Under the pieces are notes generated by a model that worked only from the letters and a program-made list of their open reading frames with translations, did no database searches and had not been told where the DNA came from. Of a stretch of 64,000 bases of DNA, positions 1 through 10,077 are shown piece by piece. The stretch covers positions 1 through 64,000 of the forward strand of contig NZ_JAHLNO010000021.1 of NCBI RefSeq assembly GCF_018916875.1, given 5' to 3'. A program made the position numbers and the translations under genes. Each line of letters begins with the position of its first letter. The first letter of the stretch is position 1. This DNA comes from Virgibacillus proomii (GTDB taxonomy: Bacteria; Bacillota; Bacilli; Bacillales; Amphibacillaceae).

Positions 1-71
1 TCATTACATTCTTTTGGTCTCGTGTATTTTAATGTCTCATACTTAGAATCAAAGCTATCATAACGATAAGA

Positions 72-224
72 ATGCTCGCGAAAACAGGTTGGGGAAAAGT
101 GCTTATCATAGCCAAGGAAAGAACGGATGTATTGAAAAAGGTATATATTGAAAATTTATATACTAAAGATGATCCTCCAAAAGGTGTTCTTAAAATAGAT
201 GCAATCAGTTTTGTGATATTATGA
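72..224 (+). CDS. Short unrecognised ORF, possibly a gene tail
   Basis: A 50-codon frame, open upstream only to a stop at 30-32, ends in TGA just before the next gene. The product is mostly charged with a lysine-rich middle (KERTDVLKKVYIENLY) and a short hydrophobic end. It has no clear ribosome site. It may be the 3' fragment of a gene that lies outside the window or a stand-alone small protein. I do not recognise the family. Confidence 0.3.
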   Translation: MLAKTGWGKVLIIAKERTDVLKKVYIENLYTKDDPPKGVLKIDAISFVIL

Positions 225-255
225 TGTAAACGGTTACTAAAGAGGATGGATAAAT

Positions 256-1893
256 ATGCTTAAAATTGAAGAATATATTTCCATGCGAAAAAGGAAAGAG
301 AAAATAAATGAATTCGATTTTACAAAACACTCGGATAACATGGGTAAGATTATTCAGTTCGTCTCCGAATATTTCAATGACTACATGAACCCAGAAGATT
401 ATAATCATGAATTAATTAAACTTCAACAGGCAATTGAAAAATCGAAAAAAACGTTAATAAATCAATACCCAAATACACATGGTTTTATCGAAGAATATTA
501 TTTAAATAAGAAAAAAAGAGTAGATACTTTTATAAAGAAAGTTTGTGATGCTCAAAAAGACATTGATATTTTCTATAAGGAAAATGAATTTTTAGAGATT
601 GCAAAAAAAGTATCCCATAGATTATTGGACAGTGAACTTTCTGATAATGACCTTTCCAAGTTACTATTAGCGGTTAAAGATTATTGGAATTACTATATTT
701 CAAAACCAAGTCGTTCAGAAATGAAAGGATTAGACAATAATATTGTAAAATGGGTAATGGATTCTTATAGAGAATTTGGGGTTAACATAGCAAGTTATGC
801 TTTTAATATTGCGTGGAAATGGTCGGATAAGTATGTAGAGCAAAATATTCTAGGCAGTATGATGAACATTATTATATTAATAGTTATGATTATCGTTATC
901 AAGACAACCCATTTGATATAGAAGAAGAGTACGAAAAACATCAAGATAAACCTTCTATGCAAGGGAAGAGAGATTATTTTGAGATGCTGGTAATGTATTC
1001 TTGGCTTTTTGATGTTCTGGAGGATACGTCTTATTGGCCAGAATACGAAAAATTGTGTGTGAAGACTCAAAATGTGGATTTGAAAACACAACGTAGAGTT
1101 TTGGTACCAATAAGTTATGGGAGCCAAAAGTATCCGGAAGAAATACAAAGTGAAATAGAGTATATAGAATCAAAAAATGGATTAATAAAAATTAAACGAA
1201 AAGATAAATATATAATCTCTATTTTAAATGAAAAAACAACAGATAATATTTGGACAAATAATTCTATAAAAACTCAAGTAGTAAATAATCTAAAAGAGAC
1301 AGTTGAAAAATATGGGAAACCAAAACTAATTGAATTTAGAACTCCATTTAAATCCCCGGTTTTTGGTATGAAAGAATTAATAGGTAAGTATTTAGAGATT
1401 GAAAAGGATCTAAAAACACTAGGGAAAATATCCATTGCTATCAAAACCAATTCTATTCGAACGAGTAAAGAACCGGTTGTTTATAATATGGATGATATCA
1501 TGGAACTTTACCATGTCATTGAAGAAATGAAATTAAAGTTAAAAATAATCATTGACCTTGTAGACACAAATAATCGTAATGTACTTAAAAAAGGAATGGA
1601 GGATTTAGTTAATTCTCTTGCTTCAAAACCTAATAGTTTTATAGGATTTCATATAAATAAGATTGATGAATGGGGAAAAATATATGGTTTTACTAACCGA
1701 GGTTATAAAATTGATCGAAATTCCTATCCATCATTTTCAGATTTTATGCTAGGTCTGTCAACAATATTACAAGGTACCACACCTAAACTGTTAATTTCCT
1801 GAAAAAGTGAAATCTGAAGAAGATTTGGAAAAACTTGTAGATACTTTATATAAATGTGGATGTGAATTTGAAAGTGGTGTAAACAATGACTGA
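256..1893 (+). pseudogene. Unrecognised protein gene, apparently frameshifted twice
   Basis: Three overlapping open frames read as one protein of about 545 residues. The first (from ATG 256) is helical and charged until about 850, where it turns into an implausible Met/Ile-rich tail. The second frame, open from 831, carries acidic residues (FDIEEEYEKHQDK) and runs to a stop near 1800. The third frame continues with PEKVKSEEDLEKLVDTLYK and stops at 1891-1893, overlapping the next start at 1886 by 8 bases, as in coupled genes. That overlap supports the single-gene reading. The C-terminal third has alternating strand/helix segments (IIIDLVDTNN, FIGFHINKIDEWG) that could be a TIM-barrel-like fold, but this is only an impression. 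Function unknown; either two real indels or sequencing errors. Confidence 0.55.
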
Positions 1894-2824
1894 AAATACC
1901 CGGAAGTATAACCTTGATAATATAGATAATGAAAAAGAGTTTACTCAGTGGTTAAGGTCGCTAAAATCAATTAACTCTACAAATTTACATGCTTTCATTC
2001 TTGAATATGATCAAGTCGAAAGAAAGAGAGAAAAAAATGAAAAATATAGCTATATTGAAGAACTTCCCTTTAATTTGCAATTCGAAGAGAAGCAAAAAGT
2101 CAATTATGAGGATTATCAAGATAAAACAATTTTAGACATACATGTTTCTCCTTTAAAAAGAAAAATAGCATATACGTTTGTTAATAGATTGCTAAAAGGT
2201 ATTGAATTGTTAGGAGGACAAGTTTACACCGGACATGAAGGAGATTATTATACAGAATTACGATTGCCTTATGTAAGTTGGAAAGTGACGCTTTTAGAAA
2301 CAAAAGTAAGGGGTGATACAATAGGGATGATGCAACCGGTATATAGAAAAAAATTTTCGGGAATCTTGCAGCTTAAATTAATTATTTTAGAAAATAAAAA
2401 GAAGTTTATCTATACTGATGAATTGGAAAGTCTACTTAATCAGCTTGAAGCAATTTTTTTAGGTTTAAGGAAAGAATACTTGCCGATTCGAGATAAAAAG
2501 CGTGAAGAAAGAAGAAAAAGAGAAGTAGAACAAGAATTAATAAGAGCACGTCATGAAACTGAGAAACTTGCTAAAGAACAAGAAAAATTAAAAGCACAGA
2601 TCGATGAAAATAGAAATGTTCTAAAAGAAGAAATATTTGATCATATAGAGTATTTGGATAAGATTAAAAGAATAGAAAGTTATCTTCATACCTTACAATC
2701 GATATCTGGTGATGACGAAGAAACTATGGAAATTCTACAAAACTATGTTGAGAAGGTTCAGAATTTATATAATCTGAACAAATTCACTAAGATTATTGAA
2801 CTGTGGAATTCAAAATTTGATTAG
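1886..2824 (+). CDS. Unrecognised protein with C-terminal coiled coil
   Basis: A 312-residue soluble protein whose ATG overlaps the stop of the preceding frame, suggesting translational coupling and a shared complex or pathway. Residues 1-190 look globular with mixed charge. Residues about 205-260 (DKKREERRKREVEQELIRAR onward) are a strongly charged, heptad-like coiled coil, followed by a helical tail. No membrane segment or signal peptide is visible. I do not recognise the family. As an orphan coupled gene pair in an accessory region it could belong to a host-defence or plasmid-related system, which is inference only. Confidence 0.7.
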   Translation: MTENTRKYNLDNIDNEKEFTQWLRSLKSINSTNLHAFILEYDQVERKREKNEKYSYIEELPFNLQFEEKQKVNYEDYQDKTILDIHVSPLKRKIAYTFVNRLLKGIELLGGQVYTGHEGDYYTELRLPYVSWKVTLLETKVRGDTIGMMQPVYRKKFSGILQLKLIILENKKKFIYTDELESLLNQLEAIFLGLRKEYLPIRDKKREERRKREVEQELIRARHETEKLAKEQEKLKAQIDENRNVLKEEIFDHIEYLDKIKRIESYLHTLQSISGDDEETMEILQNYVEKVQNLYNLNKFTKIIELWNSKFD

Positions 2825-3093
2825 TGATTTTGAGTAATTTTTTAAAAAAGAAATGCAACGAGAAGAAATCGATTAATCCCTAATTTCAGAATTTATTTAT
2901 TAACTTGGAAGGGTTTCATAATAGAAACAGTAATCTAAATTGTGTCCAGTTAATGAACTGAGAATATATTTTTTTCTGGATTTGAAGAATGGTAAACTGT
3001 TTCTTTAGATAGTTGTTAAGCATTTGAGATGTATAGGTTATTATCACATAATATCTTTTGAAGGATTGTAGTTAAAAAGCTATACGATTTGAT

Positions 3094-3130
3094 AAGCAGG
3101 GGAACTTTAAAGAAGGTTCCCCTGCTTTAT
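3094..3130 (+). terminator. Rho-independent terminator-like hairpin
   Basis: GCAGGGGAAC and GGTTCCCCTGC form a strong stem around a short A-rich loop, followed by a T-rich stretch (TTTATTT). It closes the orphan gene pair, about 270 bases beyond the stop. The preceding 2825-3090 is AT-rich and holds nothing I recognise. Confidence 0.6.
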
Positions 3131-3287
3131 TTGCTGGTCCATTGATGATAATCTTTAGCATACCACGTCCTAATTGTTCTTATGGAAAACCACCCGATAG
3201 ATATCTTGTAATGTCCAAAGTTATTGACATATTTGCCGGATTTGTTATAATGAACAATGTCAAATACTTTAGACATAGGTGAAGCCA

Positions 3288-3479
3288 TTGAAAAATAAAA
3301 TTAAAGCAATAAGGAAGAAATTGGGGATAACACAAGAGCAACTCGCCAAGGAGTGTGGTGTTGTTAGACAAACAATAAATTGTATAGAGAATGATAAATA
3401 TGATCCTACACTAGAGTTGGCATTCAAATTATCAAAAACGTTAAAAGTAAAGGTAGATGAATTATTTATTTATGAGTAA
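3288..3479 (+). CDS. Small XRE-family transcriptional regulator
   Basis: A 63-residue helix-turn-helix protein of the YozG/Cro-CI type. The HTH is visible as GITQEQLAKECGVVRQTINCIENDKYDPTLELAFKLSKTL. I place the start at TTG 3288 because AGGTGA at 3277-3282 lies five bases upstream, giving the usual N-terminus (M)KNKIKAIRKKLG; a GTG at 3279 is possible but would lie inside the ribosome site. Proteins of this size usually repress their own or neighbouring genes. A small membrane protein often accompanies this family but none is seen here. Confidence 0.85.
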   Translation: MKNKIKAIRKKLGITQEQLAKECGVVRQTINCIENDKYDPTLELAFKLSKTLKVKVDELFIYE

Positions 3480-3494
3480 ATTTTTTCTAATTAT

Positions 3495-3765
3495 ATGATA
3501 ACAATGAAAGATATTGTAAGGGAAGGAAATGAAATCCTCAATCAATCAACACAAGATGTGACGATGTCCATCTGAGGAAGATAAGGAAATATTAACTTGT
3601 ATGATGAACTTCTTGAAAAATAGTCAAGACCCCGATTTATCTAAAAAATATAAATTGCGTGCAGGAGTTGGCTTATCAGCGAATCAGATTGGCTTGGATA
3701 AGCGGATGTTTGTAGCTTATTTAAAGGATGAGAAGGGGATAGAACATGAATATACGCTTGTGAAA
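3495..3765 (+). pseudogene. Peptide deformylase fragment, frameshifted
   Basis: The translation MKDIVREGNEILNQ followed, after a one-base shift near 3569, by SEEDKEILTCMMNFLKN and GVGLSANQIGLDKRMFVAYL matches the N-terminal half of Firmicutes peptide deformylase, including motif 1 (family GxGLAAxQ; here GVGLSANQ). The frame then runs out of homology after about residue 90, so motif 2 (EGCLS) and the metal motif HEXDH are missing. The gene is dead by truncation as well as by frameshift. The following 3766-4120 shows only short frames (for example WLKEHGIEFPSISTTV) that I cannot assign. Confidence 0.8.
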
Positions 3766-4120
3766 CAGTGTCTGCTTTCGTCATCTGTGTCTTTTTTTCT
3801 AATGTTTCAGGCAGTAAAAAAAATGACAGTAAAAAGGAAACAAATTTGCACGTGTGAAAAGCTAATTCAGCACAATGAAATATAGCTACGTAATAATGTT
3901 TAACCTAACTGGCTTAAAGAGCACGGCATCGAATTTCCATCGATTTCTACAACTGTATAAATGAAAATGATTGCTTATTGTATAAATATCAAGTTTATAA
4001 AAGCTCCATTAAATTGGGAGAAAATTAAAAACAGCTATGAGAACTTACTTGATCTTAAATGAAAGTAGCAGTATCTAGCCATTTTAGATGGAAAATTTGT
4101 AAAGAAGTTTTGTAAATGAA

Positions 4121-4166
4121 AAGAGTGGTACTTATCAAATATTTTGACAGGTACCACTCTTTTTTA
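4121..4166 (+). terminator. Hairpin terminator between convergent units
   Basis: AAGAGTGGTAC pairs with GTACCACTCTT, followed by six T residues and an AT-rich tail. It lies between the plus-strand deformylase remnant and the minus-strand HXXEE gene and could serve both strands, with the better T-run on the plus strand. Confidence 0.75.
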
Positions 4167-4218
4167 TTATTAGTCTAGTCCACTCTCTTCTTATTATTTT
4201 AGCAACAAAAAAATAGTG

Positions 4219-4734
4219 TTATAGTTTTTTTGCTACTTTTTCTCCAATCGTATGACTCAGAATGAATACGGGTACAAATATAGCAACAACAACCAATGCA
4301 CCCCAAATCATTTTCATATTAATAAAATCTTCCGTGTAAAAATAATTAATAAGTATTATGTAATAAGGAATTACTAAGAAGATGCTAGTTAAAACCCCTG
4401 GAGTATAAGTTCTTAACAATAGTGACTGTATGGGATGAGTAAAAATGTTTAAAGCAAAAACCATGGCAAGCCCTAAAAATAAAAACATGTAATCTCCTAT
4501 GACGGCAACTAAGATGAGGATTGAACTAAAAACTGAAATTATAAAAACAACTAGCGCAAACTGTGCAGCTGTTACATTAATAAAATTGTCAATTTCTTTT
4601 TGGATAAATAATGGAATTTTATCCTTAACTCGAGGATAATTTTTTTTAACCCACCTTTCAACCATGATTACTTCCTCCAGATTATGCAACATAAAAATAA
4701 CCAAAAAGGTTAATATTAATGTATTTATATCCAC
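4219..4734 (-). CDS. HXXEE domain membrane protein
   Basis: A polytopic membrane protein of about 171 residues with five to six hydrophobic segments. The N-terminal H-N-L-E-E motif within the first membrane segment defines the HXXEE family, whose function is unknown. A second conserved-looking patch is HPIQSLLLRTYTPG. The start is taken as GTG 4734, because GGAGG lies seven bases before it; the ATG at 4755 would precede that ribosome site. It follows, on the same strand, a decayed AMP-forming ligase gene with a gap of about 65 bases, so the two may once have been co-transcribed. Confidence 0.8.
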   Translation of the reverse strand: MDINTLILTFLVIFMLHNLEEVIMVERWVKKNYPRVKDKIPLFIQKEIDNFINVTAAQFALVVFIISVFSSILILVAVIGDYMFLFLGLAMVFALNIFTHPIQSLLLRTYTPGVLTSIFLVIPYYIILINYFYTEDFINMKMIWGALVVVAIFVPVFILSHTIGEKVAKKL

Positions 4735-4799
4735 TTGAACGCCTCCGTTTCTCATTAAGAGTCTTACAACCAGTTAACCGAGATAAAATTACTCTTGTA

Positions 4800-6172
4800 C
4801 TAAATTTTCACAGTATATTGTAAAGCCATTTCCTCTAACCTTTTTAAATCTACTTTTCCATTACGATTTAAAGGAAATTCATCTAGGGCAATAATACGGT
4901 CCGGTTTACATACCTCCGAAAGGTGACCTACTACCGTCGCCCTAAACTTTTCTACACTTTCAAAGTTCACAATAAAGAAAATTAATGCTACTCCTTTTAA
5001 ATCATCTCCAACAGTTACAACCCTTACTTCGCCCATGTTTTTACATAAGTTCTGAATTTCTAATTCAATTATATGGGGCTGTATCATGATTCCCATGCGT
5101 TTTACCCCAGGTTACTTCTTCCTATAACAAATAAGTTATTATCTGTATGATACCAACCATCACTGTTCAATACATTGTTATTATAATCATTTATGTTAAA
5201 GGGTACATAAATACTTATTTCCCCAATCTCATTCATTGGAAGCGGCTCTCGTGATTCATTATAAATTTTCACTTGAAAAGGGGGAAGGATTTGTCCACAA
5301 CCTATGTAATTTGTTATATTGGCTAAAGCAACATTCCCTATTTCCGTTAAACCATAGCCATTAAGTAAAGGTTTATTAAACAGATTCTTAAACTTGTTAT
5401 CTAGCCCTCTTGTTAACGGTGCTCCACCAATACACCACATTTTTACTTTAGCAAACTGGTTCTGCACGTTTAACTGCTTATTTTCAATGAATTTTATCAA
5501 GGATGTATATAAGGAAGGAGAGGCATCTACTATAGTAACAGAACTTGATATAATCTTATACAAGGTGTTTCTAGGATGGTGATGTTTATAAATCGTCAAA
5601 GTACCTTCTGTAAAGTACCAAATAAATAATATGGACAATCCGTAAAAATGAGTATAAGGTAGTAGCGGTAAAAAAATTTCATTATGATACTGCATCGTTT
5701 TTAATGGTTTGTTTTATATTTGAGATAAGTGTTTCGCCACTCTTTACGATTATTTTTGGCTTACCCGATGATCCAGAAGTAAATAATATTAAAGCGTTCG
5801 ATCTTTTCATCCATTGTTTGAAATTTATCTCTTCCGTAGTTTTTTCAACTACTCTATCCTTTTCTAATACTAATGGGATGTATTTATCCGCAAAAATATC
5901 CGAGTTATTTTCTGCAATGATAAAATCTACGTTAATCTCATTCATTAAATCTACTAATTCTTTGTCACTTAATCTATTATCAGTAGGGATTATCGTTATG
6001 TCTAATGATATAAGCGAAAAAATGGCAACTACTAATTCATAACTATTCTCACTTGTAGTAATATCGTACATCCTTTTCGCACGCCATTAGAGAAACAATA
6101 CTCTTTAAAGCTTGCAATATCACTTAAAAACTCATCATATAATATACAACTATTACTCATCTCAATTTTCAT
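4800..6172 (-). pseudogene. AMP-forming acyl/amino-acid ligase, frameshifted
   Basis: Four frames together give an almost complete ANL-superfamily adenylating enzyme of about 455 residues. Visible core motifs are A3 (LFTSGSSGKPK), A5 (NGYGLTEIG), the A7 region (GWYHTDN) and the A10 lysine (NRNGKVDLKRL). Frames break near 6071, 5690 and 5100. The N-terminus begins at ATG 6172 (MKIEMSNSCILYDEF). Such enzymes activate a carboxylate to an acyl-AMP for transfer to CoA or a carrier protein; the substrate cannot be told and no carrier-protein gene is adjacent. All catalytic motifs remain, so the decay is recent or the breaks are assembly errors. Confidence 0.8.
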
Positions 6173-6382
6173 TCTATTCAAAATATCAACTCTATTATAT
6201 ATGAATATTTTAGCATACTAGTAACGGTAGCTTTCAATATAAGATCCAAATTTATACCTTAGACCCACAGTACGTGACCGAGAGGCCTAATGGTTTTGTT
6301 TAAGATGCCTAGGTCTTCAATATTCCTTTCTTGGATTAAATCAATATCAGCCAGTTAATAGGCCTAGCGGTATTCACTATTG

Positions 6383-6541
6383 CTACTTGTAGAGCTTCCA
6401 TTTCAGTGAAACCAACTTCCACAAAGTCTTAAAACCACTGCGGTACTTCTGAATTTGTTTACCAGTGATGGGGTGATAGCCTAAATTTGCCCTAAAATAA
6501 TAAGTTCCGTTCTTTACCTTTTTGATGATATCTTTAGTCAT
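6383..6541 (-). pseudogene. Tn916-type integrase, N-terminal fragment
   Basis: The start ATG 6541 is preceded by GGAGTGAAATC. The product begins MTKDIIKKVKNGTYYFRANL, the arm-binding N-terminal domain of Tn916-family tyrosine integrases, and loses homology after about 45 residues (GKQIQKYRSGFK). The core-binding and catalytic domains are absent. It stands immediately after a DUF3173 gene on the same strand, the normal order for these elements. Positions 6173-6382 beyond it hold no recognisable gene. Confidence 0.8.
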
Positions 6542-6587
6542 GATTTCACTCCTTACGCAATTAGTGCAAGAAGTACAAATCACACAT

Positions 6588-6764
6588 CTAAGCTATCCCT
6601 AATACTTCCTCTACAGCTTCTTTGGGAACACGATCCAACTTTTTAGATTGATAATACGTGTGCCCTTTTGATATCAATAGTTTTTTGCATTCTCTAATGA
6701 TATCAGCTGAAAAAGAGGGATCATAACCTAGTACTATCAAGTCTTTTTTAGTGACTGTGACCAT
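6588..6764 (-). CDS. DUF3173 protein of Tn916-like element (excisionase position)
   Basis: A 58-residue protein beginning MVTVTKKDLIVLGYDP with a good ribosome site (GGAAAGGAG). It is the small DUF3173 protein that occupies the position of xis upstream of the integrase in many Tn916-related integrative elements and probably binds DNA (helix-turn-helix-like DIIRECKKLLISKG). A second copy lies at 13644-13898 with the same context. Role in excision is inferred from position only. Confidence 0.8.
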   Translation of the reverse strand: MVTVTKKDLIVLGYDPSFSADIIRECKKLLISKGHTYYQSKKLDRVPKEAVEEVLGIA

Positions 6765-6889
6765 ATAAACTCCTTTCCATAGACTAGGATATGCTCTGTC
6801 TATTACGTCTATAAAACTAATTCTAATATGTTGCTTGAATTTGGCTCTTGCACTAAAATAAAAAGGTTCTATTGTCATAACTTATCTTG

Positions 6890-7215
6890 TTAAAATGAAA
6901 GTCAAAAATCAGACGGCTGTTGGTACAGCTCCACAGGAATTTCACCCCTGCAAGTATTTCTTCCAGCCCTACTTATAGTTTGCGACGCTTTGAACGCTCG
7001 AACCATAACGGTAGGGGAGTATCATTATCCTAACTGATGGGTTATCGCCAGCAATCCACCACAATTGTATTAGATTCATAGACGCTCGTTTCTTACGAAA
7101 GTCATGGCGTATGAATCAAGTGGCTCATCATCAGAAGAACGTATCTGATTTTTTGTTATATACTGCACGGCGTTATCTTCCGTGCTTTCTTTGTCAAAGA
7201 ACAAACATATGATGA
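6890..7215 (-). ncRNA. Conserved non-coding block of Tn916-like module (copy 1)
   Basis: About 320 bases between the Orf8-like and DUF3173 genes carry no open frame yet are strongly similar to 13975-14290 in the second module. Shared blocks include AATTTCACCCCTGCAAG, GCGCTTTGAACGCTCGAA in slightly different forms, GATGGGTTATCGCCAGCAAT and GAACGTATCTGATTTTT. Conservation without coding potential in two otherwise decaying modules suggests a structured RNA or a cis regulatory/transfer site. The strand is assigned from the flanking genes. I cannot name an RNA family for it. Confidence 0.5.
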
Positions 7216-7241
7216 ATGAAAGGTAAAACCTAACCATTTAA

Positions 7242-7433
7242 TCAAATCTTGAAAGCTAAAATTGATTGCATAAGCTTCGAACACAAACGATCACGTGTAT
7301 CTTCATCAATACCCCAATACGTATTCCCTCGCTTCTGGCTCACCTTTATTTGCAGCTAAAATAATTGGATATGGCAATAAACCACGTTCGTTGTTTTCAT
7401 TATTAGAATCAATCATCCCAGTCATCTGCATGT
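7242..7433 (-). pseudogene. Tn916 Orf8-like HTH protein, internally deleted
   Basis: The frame begins MQMTGMIDSNNENNERGLLPYPIILAANKGE, as in the intact copy at 14321-14587, then loses about 80 bases and shifts frame before the common end (CSKLMQSILAFKI). The family is the helix-turn-helix protein next to the sigma-like gene in Tn916 elements. Comparison of the two copies in this window makes the internal deletion explicit. Confidence 0.75.
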
Positions 7434-7847
7434 TCCTTCCAAAAATCGTTTTAACCTTTCAAAAGAGCTTGTCCGCCTATACTGAGCTGTACTACGTGGA
7501 ATATCGAGTAGTTCAGCTATTTCTACATCTGATTTATCAAAAAAGTAGTATAGTAGGACGGTCTTACGCTTTTCCTTTGGCAAAGTCCGCAATGCTTCAG
7601 CAAGTAATTTCGGAGTGATTTTCTTTCCCGCCACTTGAAAATTTTGTCCTTCTTCCCCTTCATATTGCTTGTCTAAGGTATAGAGTTGATTTTCCTCTTG
7701 TAGTGTGAGATCAGAAAATGTCATCTCCTTTGCTTGTTGTTGCCGCCTTTCGTTGTAAATATTAATTGCTTCATTCTTCAATACACGTTTACAAAAAGCA
7801 TTAAAGGCACAGCGAATTTGCCATTCGGTACGATCTGGTTCTATCAT
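7422..7847 (-). CDS. Sigma-70-like regulator of Tn916-type element (Orf7-like)
   Basis: A 141-residue protein starting at ATG 7847 (AGAGGAAA ribosome site) with MIEPDRTEWQIRCAFNAFC. Residues about 85-135 (ALRTLPKEKRKTVLLYYFFDKSDVEIAELLDIPRSTAQYRR) are a region-4-type sigma HTH. In Tn916-like elements this gene lies upstream of xis-int and controls the transfer and excision genes. It overlaps the Orf8-like remnant by a few bases. It is the only apparently intact regulator of the first module. Confidence 0.8.
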   Translation of the reverse strand: MIEPDRTEWQIRCAFNAFCKRVLKNEAINIYNERRQQQAKEMTFSDLTLQEENQLYTLDKQYEGEEGQNFQVAGKKITPKLLAEALRTLPKEKRKTVLLYYFFDKSDVEIAELLDIPRSTAQYRRTSSFERLKRFLEGTCR

Positions 7848-7859
7848 GCATTTCCTCTC

Positions 7860-8335
7860 CCTTCGCAACCGCAAAGGTGGGTGATGATTTCCCCCTTTCA
7901 TAACCTTCAACAAGAATTTTTATGAAATGCCAAAAATAAAATTAATTTTCTTAAAAAGTTGTTAAATCCATAAAAAAAGCCAAGCTGAACATAAGGCAAC
8001 TAGGCATAATAGTTTATATATTATTAGAAATTGCATGTTTGCAAATCATAACCACAATAATCCCAAATCATTTCAACATGTTTTTTAATATCAGGTTAAA
8101 TCCAATCAAAATAAATATGAATGAACACGGCGAAAGTATCATTTATACCGCCGTGTCATAAAATGGGAACTAGCAATTTTGGATACTCTTGTTTCTGTCA
8201 AAAAATGATCGCTATTACATTTTCTACATACTGTAACAATAGTATTTTTAAATTAGATATATTAATTGTCATAATTCTAATTCTAGTTTTATTATTTGTT
8301 AAAATTAATTTCACAAGAGATGTTTTCATAAAGAA
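7860..8335. other. Intergenic stretch, no gene recognised
   Basis: AT-rich sequence between the sigma-like gene and the ABC permease. The short frame at 8121-8408 looks random and overlaps the permease end, so I do not call it. This is the junction between the Tn916-type regulation module and its cargo. Confidence 0.5.
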
Positions 8336-8339
8336 AAAC

Positions 8340-9077
8340 TTATTTACGCTTTGTTATTGCAAAATAACACATAACAAAACTAAGAACACACCAGACACTG
8401 ATAATTGAAAAGCTAGACCAACGAATTTCAAAATCATTAGGGGCTAATGTAGCACGGATAGACTCAGCCATATATTGAATAGGTAAAAATTCGTGTAATT
8501 TAGCCAGCCAATTAGGTAAACGGTCAGGTGGGAAATTAATTGGTGAAAATAAAAGAATCCCAAAAATAAGTACTTGAGAGATTAACTCCGCAATAATTGG
8601 ACGCAGCCATAAAGAAATGGTATATCCAATACCTATTGCTGTTAAACCAATTAGAATAAATGTGAAAATGTTTTTATATGAATATACAAGTTGTAAGTCA
8701 AATCGAAGGGACGCTACAAATAATGCAATAAATATCCCTGGAAACGAAATAAGGAGCCAAATAGTCGCCTCAACCAAGACATAGTATAAGCGTGGTAAAG
8801 GTAAAGAAAGCATATAAGTAAAAGTTCCATCTACCCGTGTTTCAGCAATTCCTTGTGGGAGAAAAACAAGTCCAATCGATAATAGGATTATAGTTGGTGC
8901 TCCGGTCGTTAAATAAAGTGCAGTCGTATCATCTATATTAGGAATTAAATAAGAAAAGCCAATAACAATGCCTACTGCAAGTAATGTCTGGATAATTAAA
9001 TATAATGCTAACACTGGTTTCATTCGTAATAATTGCCAACGTAACAAATGGAAAAAACCATTTTTAGCTAATAGCAT
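8340..9077 (-). CDS. ABC-2 type transporter permease
   Basis: A 245-residue membrane protein with about six hydrophobic segments, the usual layout of an ABC-2 permease of drug or peptide exporters. Its first codons overlap the end of the ATPase gene by 14 bases, so the two are coupled and form one exporter. Together with the divergent TetR gene it forms a self-contained efflux cassette in the cargo position of the Tn916-like element. Substrate unknown. Confidence 0.85.
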   Translation of the reverse strand: MLLAKNGFFHLLRWQLLRMKPVLALYLIIQTLLAVGIVIGFSYLIPNIDDTTALYLTTGAPTIILLSIGLVFLPQGIAETRVDGTFTYMLSLPLPRLYYVLVEATIWLLISFPGIFIALFVASLRFDLQLVYSYKNIFTFILIGLTAIGIGYTISLWLRPIIAELISQVLIFGILLFSPINFPPDRLPNWLAKLHEFLPIQYMAESIRATLAPNDFEIRWSSFSIISVWCVLSFVMCYFAITKRK

Positions 9078-10011
9078 ATTGTTCTCCTCCTAATCCCTGA
9101 TCTCCTATACGCCCTATAATGCTTGAATAAGCATCTTCCAATGTAGCTGCACTTAATGTGAACTCCTCAATTTTATTGGATTCCTGTAAAGAAAAGACCC
9201 AGTCCATTAATTCTTTGCTGTGTTCTTTCGCTAATGATAAAATCACTTTTTGTTTAGTATGACTAATCATTGAAACATAATTGGGATAAATTAAATCTTC
9301 TTCTTTACGATATAATGTTAACTCGAGTCGGAGCTTTTGATTGAATGCTCCTTTTAAACTTGCTGGAGTACCAACTCCGACCAGTTTTCCATTATCAATT
9401 AAAGCTAATCGATCAACAGACCTTTCCGCTTCCAATACATTATGAGTTATTAGTAAAACTGTAGCACCGCTATTTGCTACTTTCCGTACTTGTTCCCATA
9501 ATAATTTTCGTCGAATTGGATCCACATCATTTGTAGGTTCATCAAGGATAACGAGCCTTCCAGGAACGATTATTGCCATACAAAATGTTACTAAACGTTT
9601 AATACCGCCTGAAAGTTTTTCCGTTTGCTTATCTGCCCATTCTTCTAATTGTAAATCTTTTAGTAATTCATTCGTCTTTTCTTTTATTTCACGCTTATTT
9701 CCATTTCGTATCCGTCCTGTCAATTCAATAGCTTGCCTAGGAGTTAAACCATTTAATGAGATGTTTTCTTGTGGCTGTAGGGAACACAATTTACGAGCCA
9801 TATCGGGTCTAGAGATAACGTCTGTGCCAGAAACTTCAATATGGCCTTTTGTAGGTTTTAAGAAACCAATAATTTGTGAAATAAGTGTTGTTTTTCCAGA
9901 ACCGTTTGGCCCTAAAAGACCAAATATTTCTCCTTTTTCAACCGTAAAACTTATTGAATTGTTTGCTGGAGTACCCGAGTACATTTTAGTTAAATCATTG
10001 ATAACAAGCAT
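9064..10011 (-). CDS. ABC transporter ATP-binding protein
   Basis: A 315-residue ATPase. Walker A is GPNGSGKTT (about residues 34-42), the signature is KLSGGIKRLV, and Walker B is LVILDEPTNDVDP, followed by the switch histidine in LLITHNV. A C-terminal extension of about 90 residues follows, as in CcmA/NatA-type exporters. It is co-transcribed with the overlapping permease and divergent from a TetR regulator; the shared promoter region carries two matched palindromes. It probably exports a toxic compound. Confidence 0.9.
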   Translation of the reverse strand: MLVINDLTKMYSGTPANNSISFTVEKGEIFGLLGPNGSGKTTLISQIIGFLKPTKGHIEVSGTDVISRPDMARKLCSLQPQENISLNGLTPRQAIELTGRIRNGNKREIKEKTNELLKDLQLEEWADKQTEKLSGGIKRLVTFCMAIIVPGRLVILDEPTNDVDPIRRKLLWEQVRKVANSGATVLLITHNVLEAERSVDRLALIDNGKLVGVGTPASLKGAFNQKLRLELTLYRKEEDLIYPNYVSMISHTKQKVILSLAKEHSKELMDWVFSLQESNKIEEFTLSAATLEDAYSSIIGRIGDQGLGGEQYAIS

Positions 10012-10077
10012 TTACCTTCCCCCTATTTTCATTATCCTGTGGTATACTAATTACATATTAAAAAATAACGGAATCTA

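Noticed and set aside
795-1173. Minus-strand frames opposite the first gene
   Set aside because: Antisense shadows of the acidic plus-strand frame; no start signals.
7295-7618. 107-codon plus-strand frame in the sigma-like gene
   Set aside because: Antisense to the sigma-like and Orf8-like genes, which have clear family motifs.
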